From: Girardinichthys multiradiatus | Taxonomy: Eukaryota; Chordata; Actinopteri; Cyprinodontiformes; Goodeidae | DNA length: 64,000 nt | Assembly (NCBI RefSeq): GCF_021462225.1 | Contig: NC_061806.1 | Coordinates: 24,882,144 to 24,946,143 of the forward strand | Direction: 5' to 3' | Shown here: positions 21,700-34,064 of the stretch, piece by piece | How the letters are laid out: each line of letters starts with the position of its first letter | Numbering within the stretch: the stretch's first letter is position 1 | Translations under genes and position numbers: made by a program | The notes under the pieces: generated by a model | What the model was told of the DNA's origin: nothing | Databases searched by the model: none | The model's input: the letters and a program-made list of their open reading frames with translations, nothing else

Positions 21700-24600
21700 G
21701 TAGGGTTCTGTTTGCTAAACCGGTGGCCTATTTCCACAGAAATCCCCCTGAGCATGTTGTAAGGTGCGTGGTTCCTAAAGACTTAAGCTGAGACGTGAGT
21801 ATAATGGGAAGCAGGCTTAAGAAAAGGTCCAGATGGAAACATTCTTATATACTTAGATCTGTTCCTAAGACTCTTTGGACCTATTGTTCACCTCTGGTAT
21901 TTTCCTGCAGATTTGAAGTAGCTTCAAAATAACTACAGTGCCTTGCAAAATTATTCATACCACTTGACATTTTTAATTGTATTTGTATTTTATGTGTTGG
22001 ACAACTATAATGATGCATATCTGTGGTTTTCACACGTTTCACAACTGAAACTCTGAAAATTGTGGTGAACATTTGTTCACAGCTCCCGAGAGTCGAGGCT
22101 TTGTAGGATTACCTCCTCTGCAATTACAGCTGCAAGATATTTCGGGGAATGCATCTTCCTGCTTTGCCAATCTAGTAATGAAACTTTTGGCAAGCTCAGT
22201 CACATTGGCTGAAGAAGCAATTTTCAAGTCGCGCCTCATATTAGATTGTATTCAGGTCTGGAGTTTGAAAAGGCTATTTTCTGTCGCCAACTCCCGTCCT
22301 CAGGGGCTACTGCCCTGCATGCTTTAGATGATCCACACCTGAATAAAAAAAAAAAAATTGGTTCATTATGAGGCCTCTGCAGACATTGATGACATACTGA
22401 GGAGGGAAAGCCACCATTTATTAATCTGTTTTTTTGAGCAGGGACACCTCTAAAACATGCGAGACACTGGCTTTTCAGGACTGGAGTTGGTCCCTCGTGG
22501 TCTAAATCATCCCGTTGTAGCTCTATTGAACGATAAATGTGAGATTTTTGGATATTGTTTTATAACATATCCTGTCTTTAAACTTGTCCACAACCTTCTC
22601 CCTGACTTGTCTGATGTGTTCCTTAGTCTTCATGATGCTGTTGGTTCACAAATGTTCTCCAACAAACCTCTGAGACCTTTGAAAAACAGATCGATTTAGC
22701 CACATCTCTCTAGGAAGCTTTTTAGGACAGTAATCCATTTTTTCTTTACTACTCAGCTGAAATGCACTTTATTTAAGGGTTAGTGGTCTCTATATTGCAC
22801 CAGCAACAGAGAGCACAAAATGTTGCGGCACATCTTTTATCTGCAACACACAAATACGAGCAGGATCACATTTCATCCATTTTATCTTCACTCCACAAGC
22901 TTCCCATACATTTTAGGATTCATTTCCTGTATTCGTTTTTAAAGCTCTCCATGACCTTCTGAGCGGCTGCACCATTATACACCCTCAGGTCAGCTGATCA
23001 GCAGCTCCTCGTTGTGCCTGAAACGAAACGTAACCTTAGAGGGGACCGCGCTTCTGCTGTGGCAGCCCCTAAAATGTGGAATGACTTACCACTGCACATC
23101 AGACTAGGTCGCTGTCTGTTTTTAAGTGCTTTAATGACTAAAGCTGGATTAAATGAGTTGGGATAAACCAGGCACTGCACACGTGGAAATGACGAGATTT
23201 GTCTCCACATTATATTCGCAGGACGAGAGTACACAATCCCGTCGCCTCTTCAGAGGTTCCTGGCGGAGACGGTGGACTTCCTTATCTTGTTTTGTGTGAA
23301 GGCCACCATCGTGTTGTGGATAATGCATCTCTGTGGAATGAAGTGAGAAAAGAAATCAGAACACTTAAAAAAAAAAAAAAAAGAAAGAACAACAACATTT
23401 ATTGCATTAAGAAAAAACATAAAAATGTTGCTCTTGGCCTGTGTTTCTCAGCAGTGCTTTAATGCCAAGTTATGCGGCCATCCTCCAGCACCACCCTCAC
23501 ACCAACAAATTGTCTCGTCTCCTTTCAGGGACATTGCCAAGTTTATCACCCACTTCATTATTGAGGAGATCGATGAGAACACGTCCATCGAGGACCTGCA
23601 GAAGATGATGGTGGTCGCCCTGGTTTACAGGGTACTGGTTTGCATCTATGAGGTGGGACACATCGCCTATTTCCTGTTCGTAGTAAACCAACGTTGGTTT
23701 GTTGAGATTCACACACATTTATTTATTAAATTTGTCTGACTTGGACTTTGGTAAGGAGTTTGAATGAAATGAAGCATTTTTAGTATTGTGCATGCTGACT
23801 ACAGCAGCAGTGATGGTTAAGATGTGTTTTAGCTCTTTTGGCCTTGTTAACTGGTATCTGATATGCATAGTACTGGTTTTCAAGGATTTCCCTTCAATAA
23901 ATATCATAAAAATATAAACTACATTAAAAATATCCTTTTTAATTCAGCTCAAACTGAGTTTTCAGACACATATTGAGGGTTATATGAATACAAAGGCACA
24001 CGTTGGTCAACATGCCAGGGTTGCTGGTATCTGTGCACAAATATAGATATAATTTGCTTCTTTAGCGATTTAAATTTTTTTTTATATATATATATATATT
24101 TTTTTTTTTGCAAACGATTGCACTTTTTATGTACATTTACCCTTTTAGCTCCACGTCTTTCAACAGAAAAATGAAAACAGCCGTATTAAATTGACCACAA
24201 TGCACTCAGCTCTCCGCTCACACATTTTCCATATAATTACCGACCAAGCACTGATTAGAGATGAAGGTAATTTCGACTCCATTCACAAGGAGTTGCTTCA
24301 CTGCTGCATGAAGTGATTTGTTTTACAGCAAAACATTTTGTTCCATAGAGGGAACATTGTGATGCAACATTGCATTCAGAGTTGCCTAGGATGAAGTCAT
24401 GTATTTAGCGTCTTTTGTTGGCTGTTTGTGTCGGAGGCTTTGTTTTCCCACATGGGGGCTGAGCTCTGAGACATTTAGTCACCTCGGCTCAGACTAAATC
24501 CATCTGGTCTGTTTCCCTTTGATTATTTAGATTTTCTTTGCTGTGTAGAAATCTGAATATAAATGTTTTGCTCTAATTTGAATGCAAGTGACTCTCAGTA

Positions 24601-26041
24601 AATTAGAATGCGATTGAAACGTTTATTTTAGTAATGCAATTCAAAAAGTTAGATCCATATAGATGCAGCGCATCCGGAAGGTATTCACTGCGCTGCACTT
24701 TTTCCATGTTTAGTTATGTCACAGCCTTGTTCCAAACGGTATCAAAATCATCTCTGTCCTCTTAAGTTCTCCACACAACACCTCATTATGACGATGTGAA
24801 AGACATTTGTTTGAGATTGTTACAAATAGAAAAGTAAGAAATCACATTTACACAAATATTCACAGCCTTTTCCATGAAGCTTAAAACTGAGCTGAGGTGC
24901 AGACTTTTTCTACTCTTCATCCTTGAGATGTTCCCAGAGCTTAAATGGAGTCCACCTGTGGTAAATTCAGTTCATGGGACTTGATTAGGAAAGGCAAACA
25001 CTTGTCTATATAATGTCCCACAGTTGACAGTGCATGTCGGAGCCCAAACACCAAGCATGAATTCAGAGGAATTGTCTGTAGACTTTAGAGACAGGATTGT
25101 CTTGAGCACAAGTCTGGGGAAGGATGCAGGAACGTATCTGCTGATTTGAAGGTCCCAAAGAGCACAGTGGCCTTCATCATTCGTAAATGGAAAAAGTTTT
25201 ATAACTAGCAGGACTCTTCATAGAGCCGGCTGGCCGTCTAAGCTGAGCGATTAGGGAAGAAGGACTTTACGCAGAGAGATGACCTAGTAGCGCATGTGCT
25301 ACAGCTAAGTCCAGTAGGTCCTCTTTTCTGTAATTACATGTTAATATAATAGGATTCAAAGAGTATTATAACAGTATGACAGTGATAGCATGGTAATTAA
25401 AAAATTTGTGAGAACCAGAATTTTTGGAGTTTTGTTAGCTGTAAGCCAGAACTATCAGAATTACTAGAGTCAAACATTTGAAATTCACGACTCTGTTTGC
25501 AATGAATCCATGTAATTCCTGAGTTTTGAACTGAAGTACTGATTTAAATGAACTTTTTAATGCTATTCTGACACCTTGGGATGCATAGATGATAGCTGAC
25601 TACACGTGTTATTGCAAAAAGAAAAAACAAAACTGCATTGGCATCTTTTTTTATGCTCTTGTTTAAACAGACAATTTGTATTTGGGGCGCTGGAGGTGCG
25701 ACTCCAGGAAAGTTCCTGCTCGGTCTGCGGGTGGTGACATGCGACACGTCCACCATGGTACGACCCAACCGCATCTTTGTGGTTCCAGCATCTAACGTCT
25801 CTCTGTCGGCGTGAGTGATCTCATTTTATACTTTATTTGAAATCACGGGGTTCTGGCACGAGGTCCAAATAACCATTTTAAATCTCCTTACATTCGCAGC
25901 TCTACTGTGCGGGCTTTGAACAAGAACTTCTCCATCGCTTTCCTCTTCCCCATCTTCATCACAGTCCTCTTCTTCCAGCACAACAGGACTGTTTATGACA
26001 TTGTGGCCGGGACCATAGTGGTTCAACGCAGAGGGGGCTGA
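21327..26041 (+). CDS. fam8a1: FAM8A1, RDD-domain ER membrane protein (5 coding exons)
   Basis: Joined exons 21327-21699, 23222-23342, 23529-23652, 25671-25810 and 25900-26041 give 900 nt, 299 residues plus TGA. All four introns are GT-AG and phases match throughout. The start is the ATG at 21327, which is followed directly by the conserved N-terminal part; an upstream in-frame ATG at 21294 adds only 11 unconserved residues. Residues 24-54 form the conserved Trp/Tyr-rich N-terminal motif (EYCSKLQRWMWEYYWGY). 60-124 is a Pro/Ser-rich linker. 126-299 is an RDD domain with membrane segments near 142-160, 190-210 and 263-279. Arg136, Asp143 and Asp286 sit at the family's characteristic positions. 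Mammalian FAM8A1 is a cofactor of the HRD1 ubiquitin ligase in ER-associated degradation; the fish role is inferred. No lesion is seen. Confidence 0.95.
21936..22710 (-). mobile_element. Decayed Tc1-like transposon in fam8a1 intron 1
   Basis: The left end reads TA plus cagtgccttgcaaaattatt, the typical terminus of this fish family. The right part (22540-22690) matches the transposase N-terminal region in reverse (ccttctccctgacttgtctg, ttcatgatgctgttggttca). The middle is replaced by other sequence, including a MITE. Confidence 0.75.
22301..22500. mobile_element. Small inverted-repeat element (MITE-like)
   Basis: Starts caggggctactgccctgcatg and ends with the roughly inverted counterpart (catgcgagacactggc ... 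ggactggag). The internal arms tttagatgatcc and ggacacctctaaa are also complementary with mismatches. The layout and wording fit a common fish hAT-type MITE. It interrupts the Tc1-like copy. Confidence 0.6.
22790..23165 (+). pseudogene. L2-type LINE reverse transcriptase C-terminal fragment
   Basis: The decayed frame reads through 'SADQQLLVVPETKRNLRGDR' and 'AVAAPKMWNDLPLHIR', the conserved end of L2/Rex-type reverse transcriptases. It lies in fam8a1 intron 1, just before exon 2. Confidence 0.8.
23222..23342 (+). CDS. fam8a1: fam8a1 coding exon 2
   Basis: Acceptor ttcgcag, donor AA|GTGAGA. Encodes the end of codon 125 to the first two bases of codon 165, including the first RDD membrane segment. 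Confidence 0.93.
23529..23652 (+). CDS. fam8a1: fam8a1 coding exon 3
   Basis: Acceptor cctttcag, donor GAG|GTGGGA. Encodes residues 165-206 with the highly conserved EDLQKMMVVAL segment. Confidence 0.93.
23653..24597. other. fam8a1 intron 3, left part
   Basis: Non-coding, AT-rich, with TA repeats near 24085-24102. No conserved element recognised. Confidence 0.5.
24598..24660. repeat. Terminal fragment of a mariner-like element
   Basis: About 63 bp (aaattagaatgcgattgaaa ... aattcaaaaagttagatccat) match the end of a common fish mariner family. Only the end is present, and another Tc1-like copy abuts it. Confidence 0.4.
24661..25286 (+). mobile_element. Truncated Tc1-like transposon in fam8a1 intron 3
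   Basis: Starts agatgcagcgcatccggaag, then the family's 5' non-coding region. The transposase N-terminus follows (DFRDRIVLSTSLGKDAGTYL-like near 25080-25140; KVPKSTVAFIIRKW-like near 25150-25190). It breaks off near 25286 before the catalytic domain. Confidence 0.8.
25671..25810 (+). CDS. fam8a1: fam8a1 coding exon 4
   Basis: Acceptor tttaaacag, donor GGC|GTGAGT. Encodes residues 207-252 plus two bases of codon 253. Contains the WGAGGATPGKFLLGLRVV core of the RDD domain. Confidence 0.93.
25900..26041 (+). CDS. fam8a1: fam8a1 coding exon 5
   Basis: Acceptor ttcgcag. Encodes the end of codon 253 to residue 299 and the TGA. Holds the last membrane segment and HNRTVYDIVAGTIVV. Confidence 0.93.
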
Positions 26042-27831
26042 TGGGTTGTAGTTACTGACAGAGGGCGATTGTTCTGTTTCTCATTAGGAGCCAAATAACT
26101 GATTTTAAATCTAAACTGTAAGAGTGATGGGTCGTAACATCACTAAACAGAAATTGGACTGCACTTTAAAAGTACATGAATACGGACATGGTAGCAGAAT
26201 ATTAAGTCAAAAAATGAAAAACTGCCTCGTCTGTTGTGAGGATTTCGGTTTTCTTATCGAGTGTCAATGAAAACTGCTCTTTACTCTTTGCCTCTGCAAC
26301 AATATGCGCAGTGTTTGTACAATGCCAAATGATTTCTTTTTCCCCAAACATTAATTACTCTTGGGCCAAACTATTTATTTCATATTTTATAGATAAGAAA
26401 GCATTGAATGGTACCTAAATATAGAAATATATTTTTCAAGTGAACTACTTGATGGATCACCAGGACTCAGGAAGCCTGCAGGTGGGGAGGAAAACCATCA
26501 ATCCAATCTAAGCCTTAATACCTCCACCTCTGTTAGTTAAGCGGCTGTTTGAGTAGTTCGTGTATCCTTCAAAGTCCATGTGAGGCACCAAAATAAAGAG
26601 GTCATGTAGGCTGGGTGCCTACATGACCTCAGATAACAAAAAATGCAAAATATCTGCATGCAAAACTTAACATTGCACACATTTTTGGTTTCCTGACGGA
26701 AAAAAAAAATGAGGGTCTTGTAGCTGGGTTATGATTGTAGCTGTTTGGATGACCTCGGAAGTATTGGGATTATTTTGTAAATTCAGAAAAAATTGCCGTG
26801 AAGATCTATGCAGCAATCTGTATGTGATTTTTTTTAAACTTTTTTTTTCTATTAACGTTTTTTAGGTTACAGCTTATTTGTGCATTGTTTGTTTTTCAAA
26901 CGGAATTGTTTCGAGTGCAATTTTCCACTTTCCACTCTGCAAAACAATATACTATTATGAACGATAATTTGGTTAAATATTCCCTTTTAGTCAGTGATTA
27001 TTATTTTTTTTATATTATTTACACTGTACAAATTGTCCATTGTTGCACAGTTTGTAAATTCTCAAAAGAAAAGTCATTTTGTGACTCAGGGCAATGTTTT
27101 AGCATTGATGATAATATTTTATTTAAACATAAAATCTGATATTTCTGTATGTAAAAAATTTGAGAATATTCTGGTATTAAATTTCCTAACCATAAATGGA
27201 TTTATTCCACACAAGAAGTTTTTGTTTTCATTGTCCCATCAATGCCTCTCTCACCTTACAATTATAATAAAATTTAAGCAATGTGAGACTTTAGATTAAA
27301 TTACTACATTAATGAACCTTAATGTCAGTTAATAGGTAGAATAATACAGAGTGACTTTAAGATGACTAAACTATATAACCAGGAACTTTTTTATTACATT
27401 GTATTTCCTCTTGTTATTGGTGAAGAGACACTGGCGTTTCATACAGAAAAGTTAAGAGGTGTGTTTTATTAAATGTACTTTTTCTAGTTTTCTACAGTTG
27501 CACGTTCATAGTGTCACCACATGGGGGCAGCAAAGGTCAAAATAAGCCAGACTGAAGTAATGTCATTTGATACAACTAATGCACTCAATAAAACTACAAT
27601 CCCTCTTTGTATGATGCAATGCTTGCAGGACCACTTTAAATATAAAATCTGAACACCTGTAACTATACTGTTCATGAACTATTGTGGTATTTTTCAGCTT
27701 GGTTTTACTTTTCGTACTAAATCCACAAAACTGTCAGTAGGGAATGCACTGAAATGTATCTTCAGAGATCAGTGAGAGCTAATGCATTATCTATGTGTGT
27801 GCATGTTTGTTTATAATTTAAATTACATAGT
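26042..27831 (+). other. fam8a1 3'UTR and downstream intergenic sequence
   Basis: Candidate poly(A) signals are AATAAA at 26592-26597 and others near 27266 and 27585. The mRNA end cannot be fixed from sequence. AT-rich, no further gene recognised. Confidence 0.45.
26592..26630 (+). terminator. Poly(A) signal followed by a perfect 14-bp hairpin
   Basis: AATAAA at 26592-26597 is followed immediately by arms 26598-26611 (gaggtcatgtaggc) and 26617-26630 with a 5-base loop. It may be the end of the fam8a1 mRNA. The hairpin is seen; its role is inferred. Confidence 0.45.
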
Positions 27832-28335
27832 TTTCAAAAATATTCATACCTTATGCCTTTTTTACAATTTTTTCATGTTACAACTACACACTTCAGCGTA
27901 ATTTGTAGGATAAGTTTGATCTAAACCACTGTTCTTCTGGGTGTATGTATTGGTTTGTTGTCCTGCTGGGAGGATGCAAGTCCCCAGCTTCCCAGTGCTT
28001 GCCAAAGAAGTGTCCTCACAGCATGGTGCTGCTACCACCATGTTTCATTGTGGGGACCTTGTGTTTGTATGTTGAACAGTATTAATTTTGCCTCAGTTGG
28101 AACTGAAATGTAACTTTTTGGCCTTTATGCAACCAGACCAACACCTTCTACATATTCGCTGTGCCCCCCACTTGTAGATAGGTTTTCCCCTCATTACTTC
28201 ATAAATGAAAGCACCACTAATTGTTCCTCTGTTGACATATTCTCTCTCCTGAGCTGTTGGTCTCTGTAGCTCCTCCAGAGTTGCAATGGGCCTCCTAGCT
28301 GTTTATCTGATTAATGTGCTCCTTGTTCTAAATTT
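27832..28335 (-). mobile_element. Decayed Tc1-like transposon fragment
   Basis: Reverse-strand transposase wording includes 'gtcctcacagcatggtgctg' and 'ctaccaccatgtttcattgt' (catalytic region) and 'tgtagctcctccagagttgc' (N-terminal half). Same family as 21936, 45178, 49195 and 51685. Confidence 0.8.
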
Positions 28336-30460
28336 GGTTGTATCATTTTGGGTGTTAGCAGAGCTGAAATCAAGAAAAAAAACAAATGTTTCTACTTATA
28401 TGACTTTTCATATTTTAATTTAAAAAAAATTTACTGCAAGGAAGTGACACATTTGTCCTCGTGGCCTTGAACCTGCAATATCTGATTTACATTGAGCGTT
28501 GAAACAAAAGGAATTTCAGCAACTTTCTAATGTGCAGCACACTGCGCTTTAGAAGGTTTTGTCCGCAAATAGGATAAAACCTGAAGCTTTTCATCTTTAG
28601 TCATTTTCTATAGGAACTCTGTCCTTATATTAAGTAGTAATAAATATTTGTAACTGTTGTAAAATAAAACATTGTCATGTTTGTGTTTGATTTATGGAAG
28701 ATCAGCTAATGACTAACTTTTACGCCTGAACCATTTTTTTTTTTTTCCCAATACGTTTTCACTATTTCAAAATGCTGTGGAGTCGAATTTTTATGAGCCG
28801 TGTGTCATCTTAGCCTGGAGCGTATTTTAACTTTAAGGTCCCAGTAGGAAGATGTAACAGCTTGTTGAGGTTTCCTCTGAATGGTTGTATTTAAACAGCA
28901 AGCATTAATCAAGTGAGCGGGCAATCATTAGTGTCTTGCTGCTTTTCTCACTAGAGCATGCACAAAAACAGTCATGCTATGGTGCTCTTTTGTGTATTTT
29001 CCTTCTGGATTTCTTCGTTTAAAATTGAAACAATAATTTATGTGCACTTTTTTGCAGGTATTAAACATGGAAAACTTATTAATTGATATAGTCCTCCATA
29101 TAATGTGAGCAATATTAGTTTTAAAAGTTCCTTTTGATGGCTTCAAGGCATGGGGAAAATGAGTTCTTTGGTGCATAATATCTGCGCAGGGAGAAGCTCT
29201 CCAAACATCATGCATGATTATCAAAGTTCATTGTAGCATTTTTGTCCTTTGGTTGCAAGTTTTTGTGCTGAGAGTCATGAGTTGTTCTTCGTGCCAGAGA
29301 GCTGAGAGAGGCTCAGGGATTATTACGCCTCGAGTGGCTCTAATATAAATTTCACAGAGCAAACAGGGAAGGGAGAGAGAGAAAGCAACAGAAAGTGGGA
29401 GACACTTGGATTAAGAGAGAGACAAAAGCCCAAGAGGAAGAAAGGGATTGGAACTGGGAGTTCAAAACGAGGGGAGCTAAGAATGGGAAGAGGAGTGGAG
29501 GCAAAAACAGAGGAAGAATGGGAAGAAGTGAGCGAGGGAGGCTAAGGGACACCATGCTGGAAAATTCTCTCTGATCTTTGAGCCTTGGGACCGGAGGCGA
29601 TGGAATACCATGCAGAACTCTATTAAAATTCAACCAGCTTCACTTAAGCCTTCAGTTATTATAGAATAGAGGCCCTTCACAGCTCAACTTTCCATGTTTG
29701 GTATCTTGCATGCACTGAGTTAACACTTGCAAAGACGTAAGGGTGTCTTTGACGCACGAAAAGGCGAGGTTCTACTACCAAATGAGGCCCAAAACCATGT
29801 CATTCAGGTGATTAGTGTGGAACTTTGCTCATAGTTTTAACATTACAGTTGATCACTGATCCTTAAGAATATATTTACCAAATTATGTAGAGGAGTGTGG
29901 CTCTGTCTGACTATAATGTTGATGGATGGAGGAACCTTTATTGTAGCTGTTAGTAGGACACAATGTTAAAGCAGAGTTAAGAGTAGCACCAACCCTGTTA
30001 AGCATTCATCACATAGATTATCTGACTACTTCTTTGCCTCTTGTCAAAACAAAAAAAAAGCTGCACAGTGATATAAAACAGCACCTTGAGTTTTGAGGCA
30101 GTGGTTCATAGAAGTAGGCATGTTTATCTTTGTCTGAAAATATATATATTTTTTCCATGATCTGAAACATTTAGATTTTGCAAAAACAGAAAATCAGTTT
30201 TTATTCAAACTGGTCTTCGTGTATGATCTCTCCAACAAACTTACCTCTGGCCTTTAGGTTTTTCTTAGAGAGCAAAGGTTTCTTTTTTGCACGCCTCATA
30301 TGATAGTTGATTGTGTGCAGTCTCTTTCCGATTGAATAGGCCTGCACTTTTATATCAGCAATAGCAAGCTATGGCCTCAGCTTGTTCAATCCCATTATGG
30401 TGTTCACTGTATCTTCAGCAGTCAGGAGCACACCAAGCTAAATGTCTGAGATTTAAACAA
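28336..30460. other. Intergenic, no gene recognised
   Basis: 29352-29580 is a purine-rich low-complexity tract on the plus strand that opens a false minus-strand frame. No other structure recognised. Confidence 0.5.
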
Positions 30461-30659
30461 GGCACACCTTTTTTTTGTGGCACTTGTGTCCTTTAGTTTG
30501 TAAGTTGACCGACAGGAAATTGGGTGGAGAGAAGGGGGAAGACATGCAGCAAAGGTCAAGGGGCCGGGACCCGAACCCATGAAGGCTGCGTCAAGGACTG
30601 TAACCTCCATACATGGGTTGTGCGCTTGACACCTGTGCCACTACAGGACCTGGCACACC
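30461..30659 (-). mobile_element. tRNA-derived SINE (family A, copy 1)
   Basis: In reverse orientation it has a box-B-like GGTTCGGGTCC and a tail near 'ggacacaagtgccacaaaaa'. It is flanked by ggcacacc at 30461-30468 and 30652-30659. Other copies are at 38661, 45331, 60584 and 61945. Confidence 0.75.
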
Positions 30660-31149
30660 GCCATTTAAAAGGCAGAGTAATTAGGTTTTAACAAATGTCA
30701 TGGGAATAAATGTGGGGGATGTCGTGATTTATTCCTCATGAGAAATCAGATTTTTCCATTACTTATTACAGAAAAATAGATTTTAAATTTTCTTTCAAAT
30801 TATACTTTTTTTACATTTGCTTTTGGTATTTTAACTATTCCATAAAATCAACAATTGACATCCAGATGTCTAAATATGTTGGGAAAACCCACAGGCTGTT
30901 GGGCGTCCTGTTGTTTTTTCATGACTAACTCATTTAGGCCGGACACTTTGCCAACTCTAATTACTTCTTGGTTTGCCTGTAATATGAACTGGGGTAACGT
31001 CACTTCCTGTTTTCACTGTTGCACTTGGTGAATTGTTTGGTGTGCGAAGGCTCTCTCGTTTGATCTGATTTCTCTCTACTGTGATTTCTCTTACTTGTTA
31101 TAATACATAAGCACGTTAAAACACATACTTTCTGTTGCTGTATTTAATG
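30660..31149. other. Intergenic, no gene recognised
   Basis: AT-rich; nothing recognised before the L2-type LINE. Confidence 0.5.
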
Positions 31150-31224
31150 TTTGGGGACTCTCCGTGTCTTACACGGTTTTTCTAGTAGTGGTAAGGGGTA
31201 AATATAAGCGTAAATACAGTAAGA

Positions 31225-31506
31225 TTGTTATTCACGCTGGCGGTAATGACACCCGGTTATGTCAATCGGATTTTCTCTGGTCCCCTCCCCAATCTGACCA
31301 GTGACGACATGTTTAGCTTCATGCTGTCATTCAACCGCTGGGTGTCTAGGTGGTGTCCAGAAAATGATGTGGGTTACATTGATAACTGGCGAACATTTTG
31401 GGGAAAACCTGGTCTGATCCGGAGAGACTGCATCCATCCCACTTTGGATGGAGCAGCTCTTCTTTATAGGAATCTGGCTGAATTTATTAGTTCTCCAAAA
31501 CTCTGA
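31225..31506 (+). pseudogene. L2 ORF1 esterase (SGNH-like) fragment
   Basis: Carries '[15 protein letters not shown]' and ends with '[16 protein letters not shown]', whose Asp-x-x-His is the SGNH-hydrolase catalytic Asp/His signature. The N-terminal Ser block is lost. '[10 protein letters not shown]' is visible just upstream in another frame (31213-31250), so a deletion or frameshift separates the two. The domain is known from CR1/L2-group ORF1 proteins. Confidence 0.7.
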
Positions 31507-31596
31507 CAACCTAGGGTTCAGACCAGGAAGCAGGGTCGTAGTTTAATACTCTCTGCAGCTTCTGTACTGCTACCCACCCATTACCCTATTAAAACA

Positions 31597-33976
31597 GTGT
31601 CTTGCCCACAGCCAAAATTTAATAGGTTAAAAAATAATCTAAAAGGAGGAAATCAGGAAAATCTCATAAAAATAAACACAACTCAGACCCAAAAGAAAAA
31701 TAAAACAATTAAATGTGGCTTACTGAACATAAGATCTCTCTCTTCAAAGACTTTGCTAGTTAGTGACCTGATTTGTGACAATCAGATTGATTTATTTTGC
31801 CTCACAGAAACCTGGCTGCAGCAAGAGGATTATGTTACTATAAATGAGTCAACTCCTACTAATTATTAAAATTTTCACATTTCTCGAAATACTGGGCGAG
31901 GAGGAGGAGTAGCAACCATCTTTCAGTCCGATTTATTGATTAGTCCCAGACCAATCAATAGCTACAACTCTTTTGAATATTTAATCCTTAGTTTTCCTCA
32001 TCCAAATTGCAAAGCACTAAAACCACTTCTGTTTGTTGTTTTGTACCGTCCACCAGGCCCTTACTCTCAATTTTTAATTCAGTTTTCAGACCTTTTATCT
32101 GATTTAGTGTTAAATACAGATAAAGTTATTATAGTGGGGGATTTTAACATTCATGTTGAGGCTGAAAGTGATAGCCTAAATATAGCCTTTAATGCTATCT
32201 TAGACTCAATTGGCTTTGCTCAAAACATGAACAAACCTACCCACCTTTGTCTTCATTCTCTGGACCTTGTGTGTGAAGATGTAACAATATTTTCTCATAA
32301 CCCTGTCCTGTCTGACCATTTCTTAATAACCTTTGAGTTTAATTTAACCGAGTATTCCACACCTGAAAGAAAATTTCATTATAGTAGATCATTATCAGGC
32401 GATTCTGTAACAACCTTTAAAGAATATGTTCCACTTTTAATTTCCTCATTATCACTGAAAAGCACAGTGGAGGGCAATAATTCTGTTTCTGCCCCTTCAC
32501 AAATTGATTCTCTTGTTCATAGTGTTTCTTCATCATTGCGTGGTGCATTACATAATGCAGCCCCCTTGAAAAAGAAGGTAATCATTCATAGGAGGCTAGG
32601 TCCTTGGTTTAATTCAGAGCTGCATACTTTAAAGCACAATGTTAGAAAATTGGAGAGAAAATGGTGCTCTACACACCTAGAGGATTCCTACTTAATCTGG
32701 AAAAATAGCCTACTGTTGTATAAAAAGACACTTCGCCAAGCTAGAACAGCTTATTTCTCATAATTAATAGAAGAGAACAAGAATAATCCTAGGTTTCTCT
32801 TTAGTACAGTTGTTAAACTTACACAGAGTCATAGCTCTGTTGACCCATCCATTCCCTTAGCTTTCAGCAGTCCTGACATTATGGGATTCTTCTTAAATAA
32901 AATTGATTCTATTAAAAATAAAATCTATGACATACTCCCAAAGATGATTACTTCATCCTCAGCAAGTGAGACGACATTGGAAATAACTGCAGAAACTGAT
33001 TTGTGTTTGGACTGTTCTGATCCTGTGGAGCTTCCTGAGTTATCAGAAATATTAGCTTCATCTAAAAATTCAACTTGTATGTTAGACCCAATCCCAACCA
33101 AATTATTTTAGGAAGTGTTCCCTCTGATTACCAGTCCCATTTTAGATATGATTAATCTATCTTTAGTAAATGGATATGTACCACAGGCTTTTAAGTTAGC
33201 TGTAATTAAACCTTTACTTAAGAAACCTTTGCTTGATCAAGATGACTTGAAAAATTACAGACCTATATCCAATCTTCCATTCTTATCTAAAATTCTTGAG
33301 AAAATTGTTGCTAATCAAATGTGTGAGCATTTGCACAGCAATGACCTGTTTGAAGAGTTTCAGTCAGGCTTCAGAGCTCATCATAGTACTGAAACAGCTC
33401 TGCTGAAAGTCACTAATGATATTCTTATGGTCTCAGATAATGGACTTGTGTCTGTGCTTGTCCTCTTAGATCTCAGTGCAGCATTTGATACAGTCGATCA
33501 TAATATTCTCTTAGAAAGGCTGGAATATGCTGTAGGGATCAGGGGAACAGCGCTAGGCTTATTTGTCTGACAGATTCCAGTTTGTTCATGTAAATGATAA
33601 ATCATCTTTAAACTCCAGGGTTAATTGTGGAGTACCACAGGGTTCAGTACTTGGGCCAATTCTCTTTACTATGCTTCCAATAGGTCAAATTATCAGGCAG
33701 CATAGGATAAATTTTCACTGTTACGCTGATGATACTCAGCTTTACTTATCCATAAATCCTGATGAGCCCAACCAGTTAGATAGACTACAAGCATGTCTTG
33801 AAGATATAAAAACTTGGATGACGTTACATTTTTTGCTTCTAAATTCAGACAAGACAGAAGTTGTCGTCTTTGGACCGGAGTGTTTAAAAAAGAAACTGCT
33901 TAGTCAATCACTTAGCCTGGATGTCATTAAATTGACCTCCGGTAATAAAGTAAAAAAACCTTGGTGTTACTTTTGA
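31597..33976 (+). pseudogene. L2 ORF2: AP endonuclease and reverse transcriptase
   Basis: One frame runs 31597-33570 with in-frame stops at 31867-31869, 32761-32763 and 33109-33111. A frameshift near 33560 then moves the reading to 33563-33976. Endonuclease motifs are LTETWL (near 31804), GRGGGVA (near 31893), VGDFNIHVE (near 32137) and SDHFLI (near 32311). Reverse transcriptase motifs are LLDLSAAFDTVDHN (near 33466), GVPQGSVLGPILF (near 33629) and an intact YADD box at 33722-33733. More lesions than the Rex1-like copy, so probably older. Confidence 0.88.
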
Positions 33977-34064
33977 CCAGGACATGTCATTTCAATCCCA
34001 TATTAAACAGGTTTCTAGGATTTCCTTCTTTCATCTCCAGAACATTGCCAAAATTAGAAATATT

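Larger units (their letters stand above)
31150..34064 (+). mobile_element. L2-type LINE with esterase ORF1, endonuclease and reverse transcriptase
   Basis: The order is ORF1 esterase-like region, AP endonuclease, then reverse transcriptase, as in fish L2 elements. It is cut inside the RT thumb at about 34064 (near 'FHLQNIAKIRNI') and continues into the chimeric tail at 34065-34838. The 5' end is approximate. Confidence 0.85.

Noticed and set aside
21700..21791. Read-through of fam8a1 exon 1 to a stop at 21791
   Set aside because: Follows a good donor and lacks family similarity; exon 2 at 23222 continues the protein in phase.
29352..29633. Minus-strand 93-codon frame
   Set aside because: Created by a purine-rich low-complexity tract; Leu/Pro/Ser-rich without family features.
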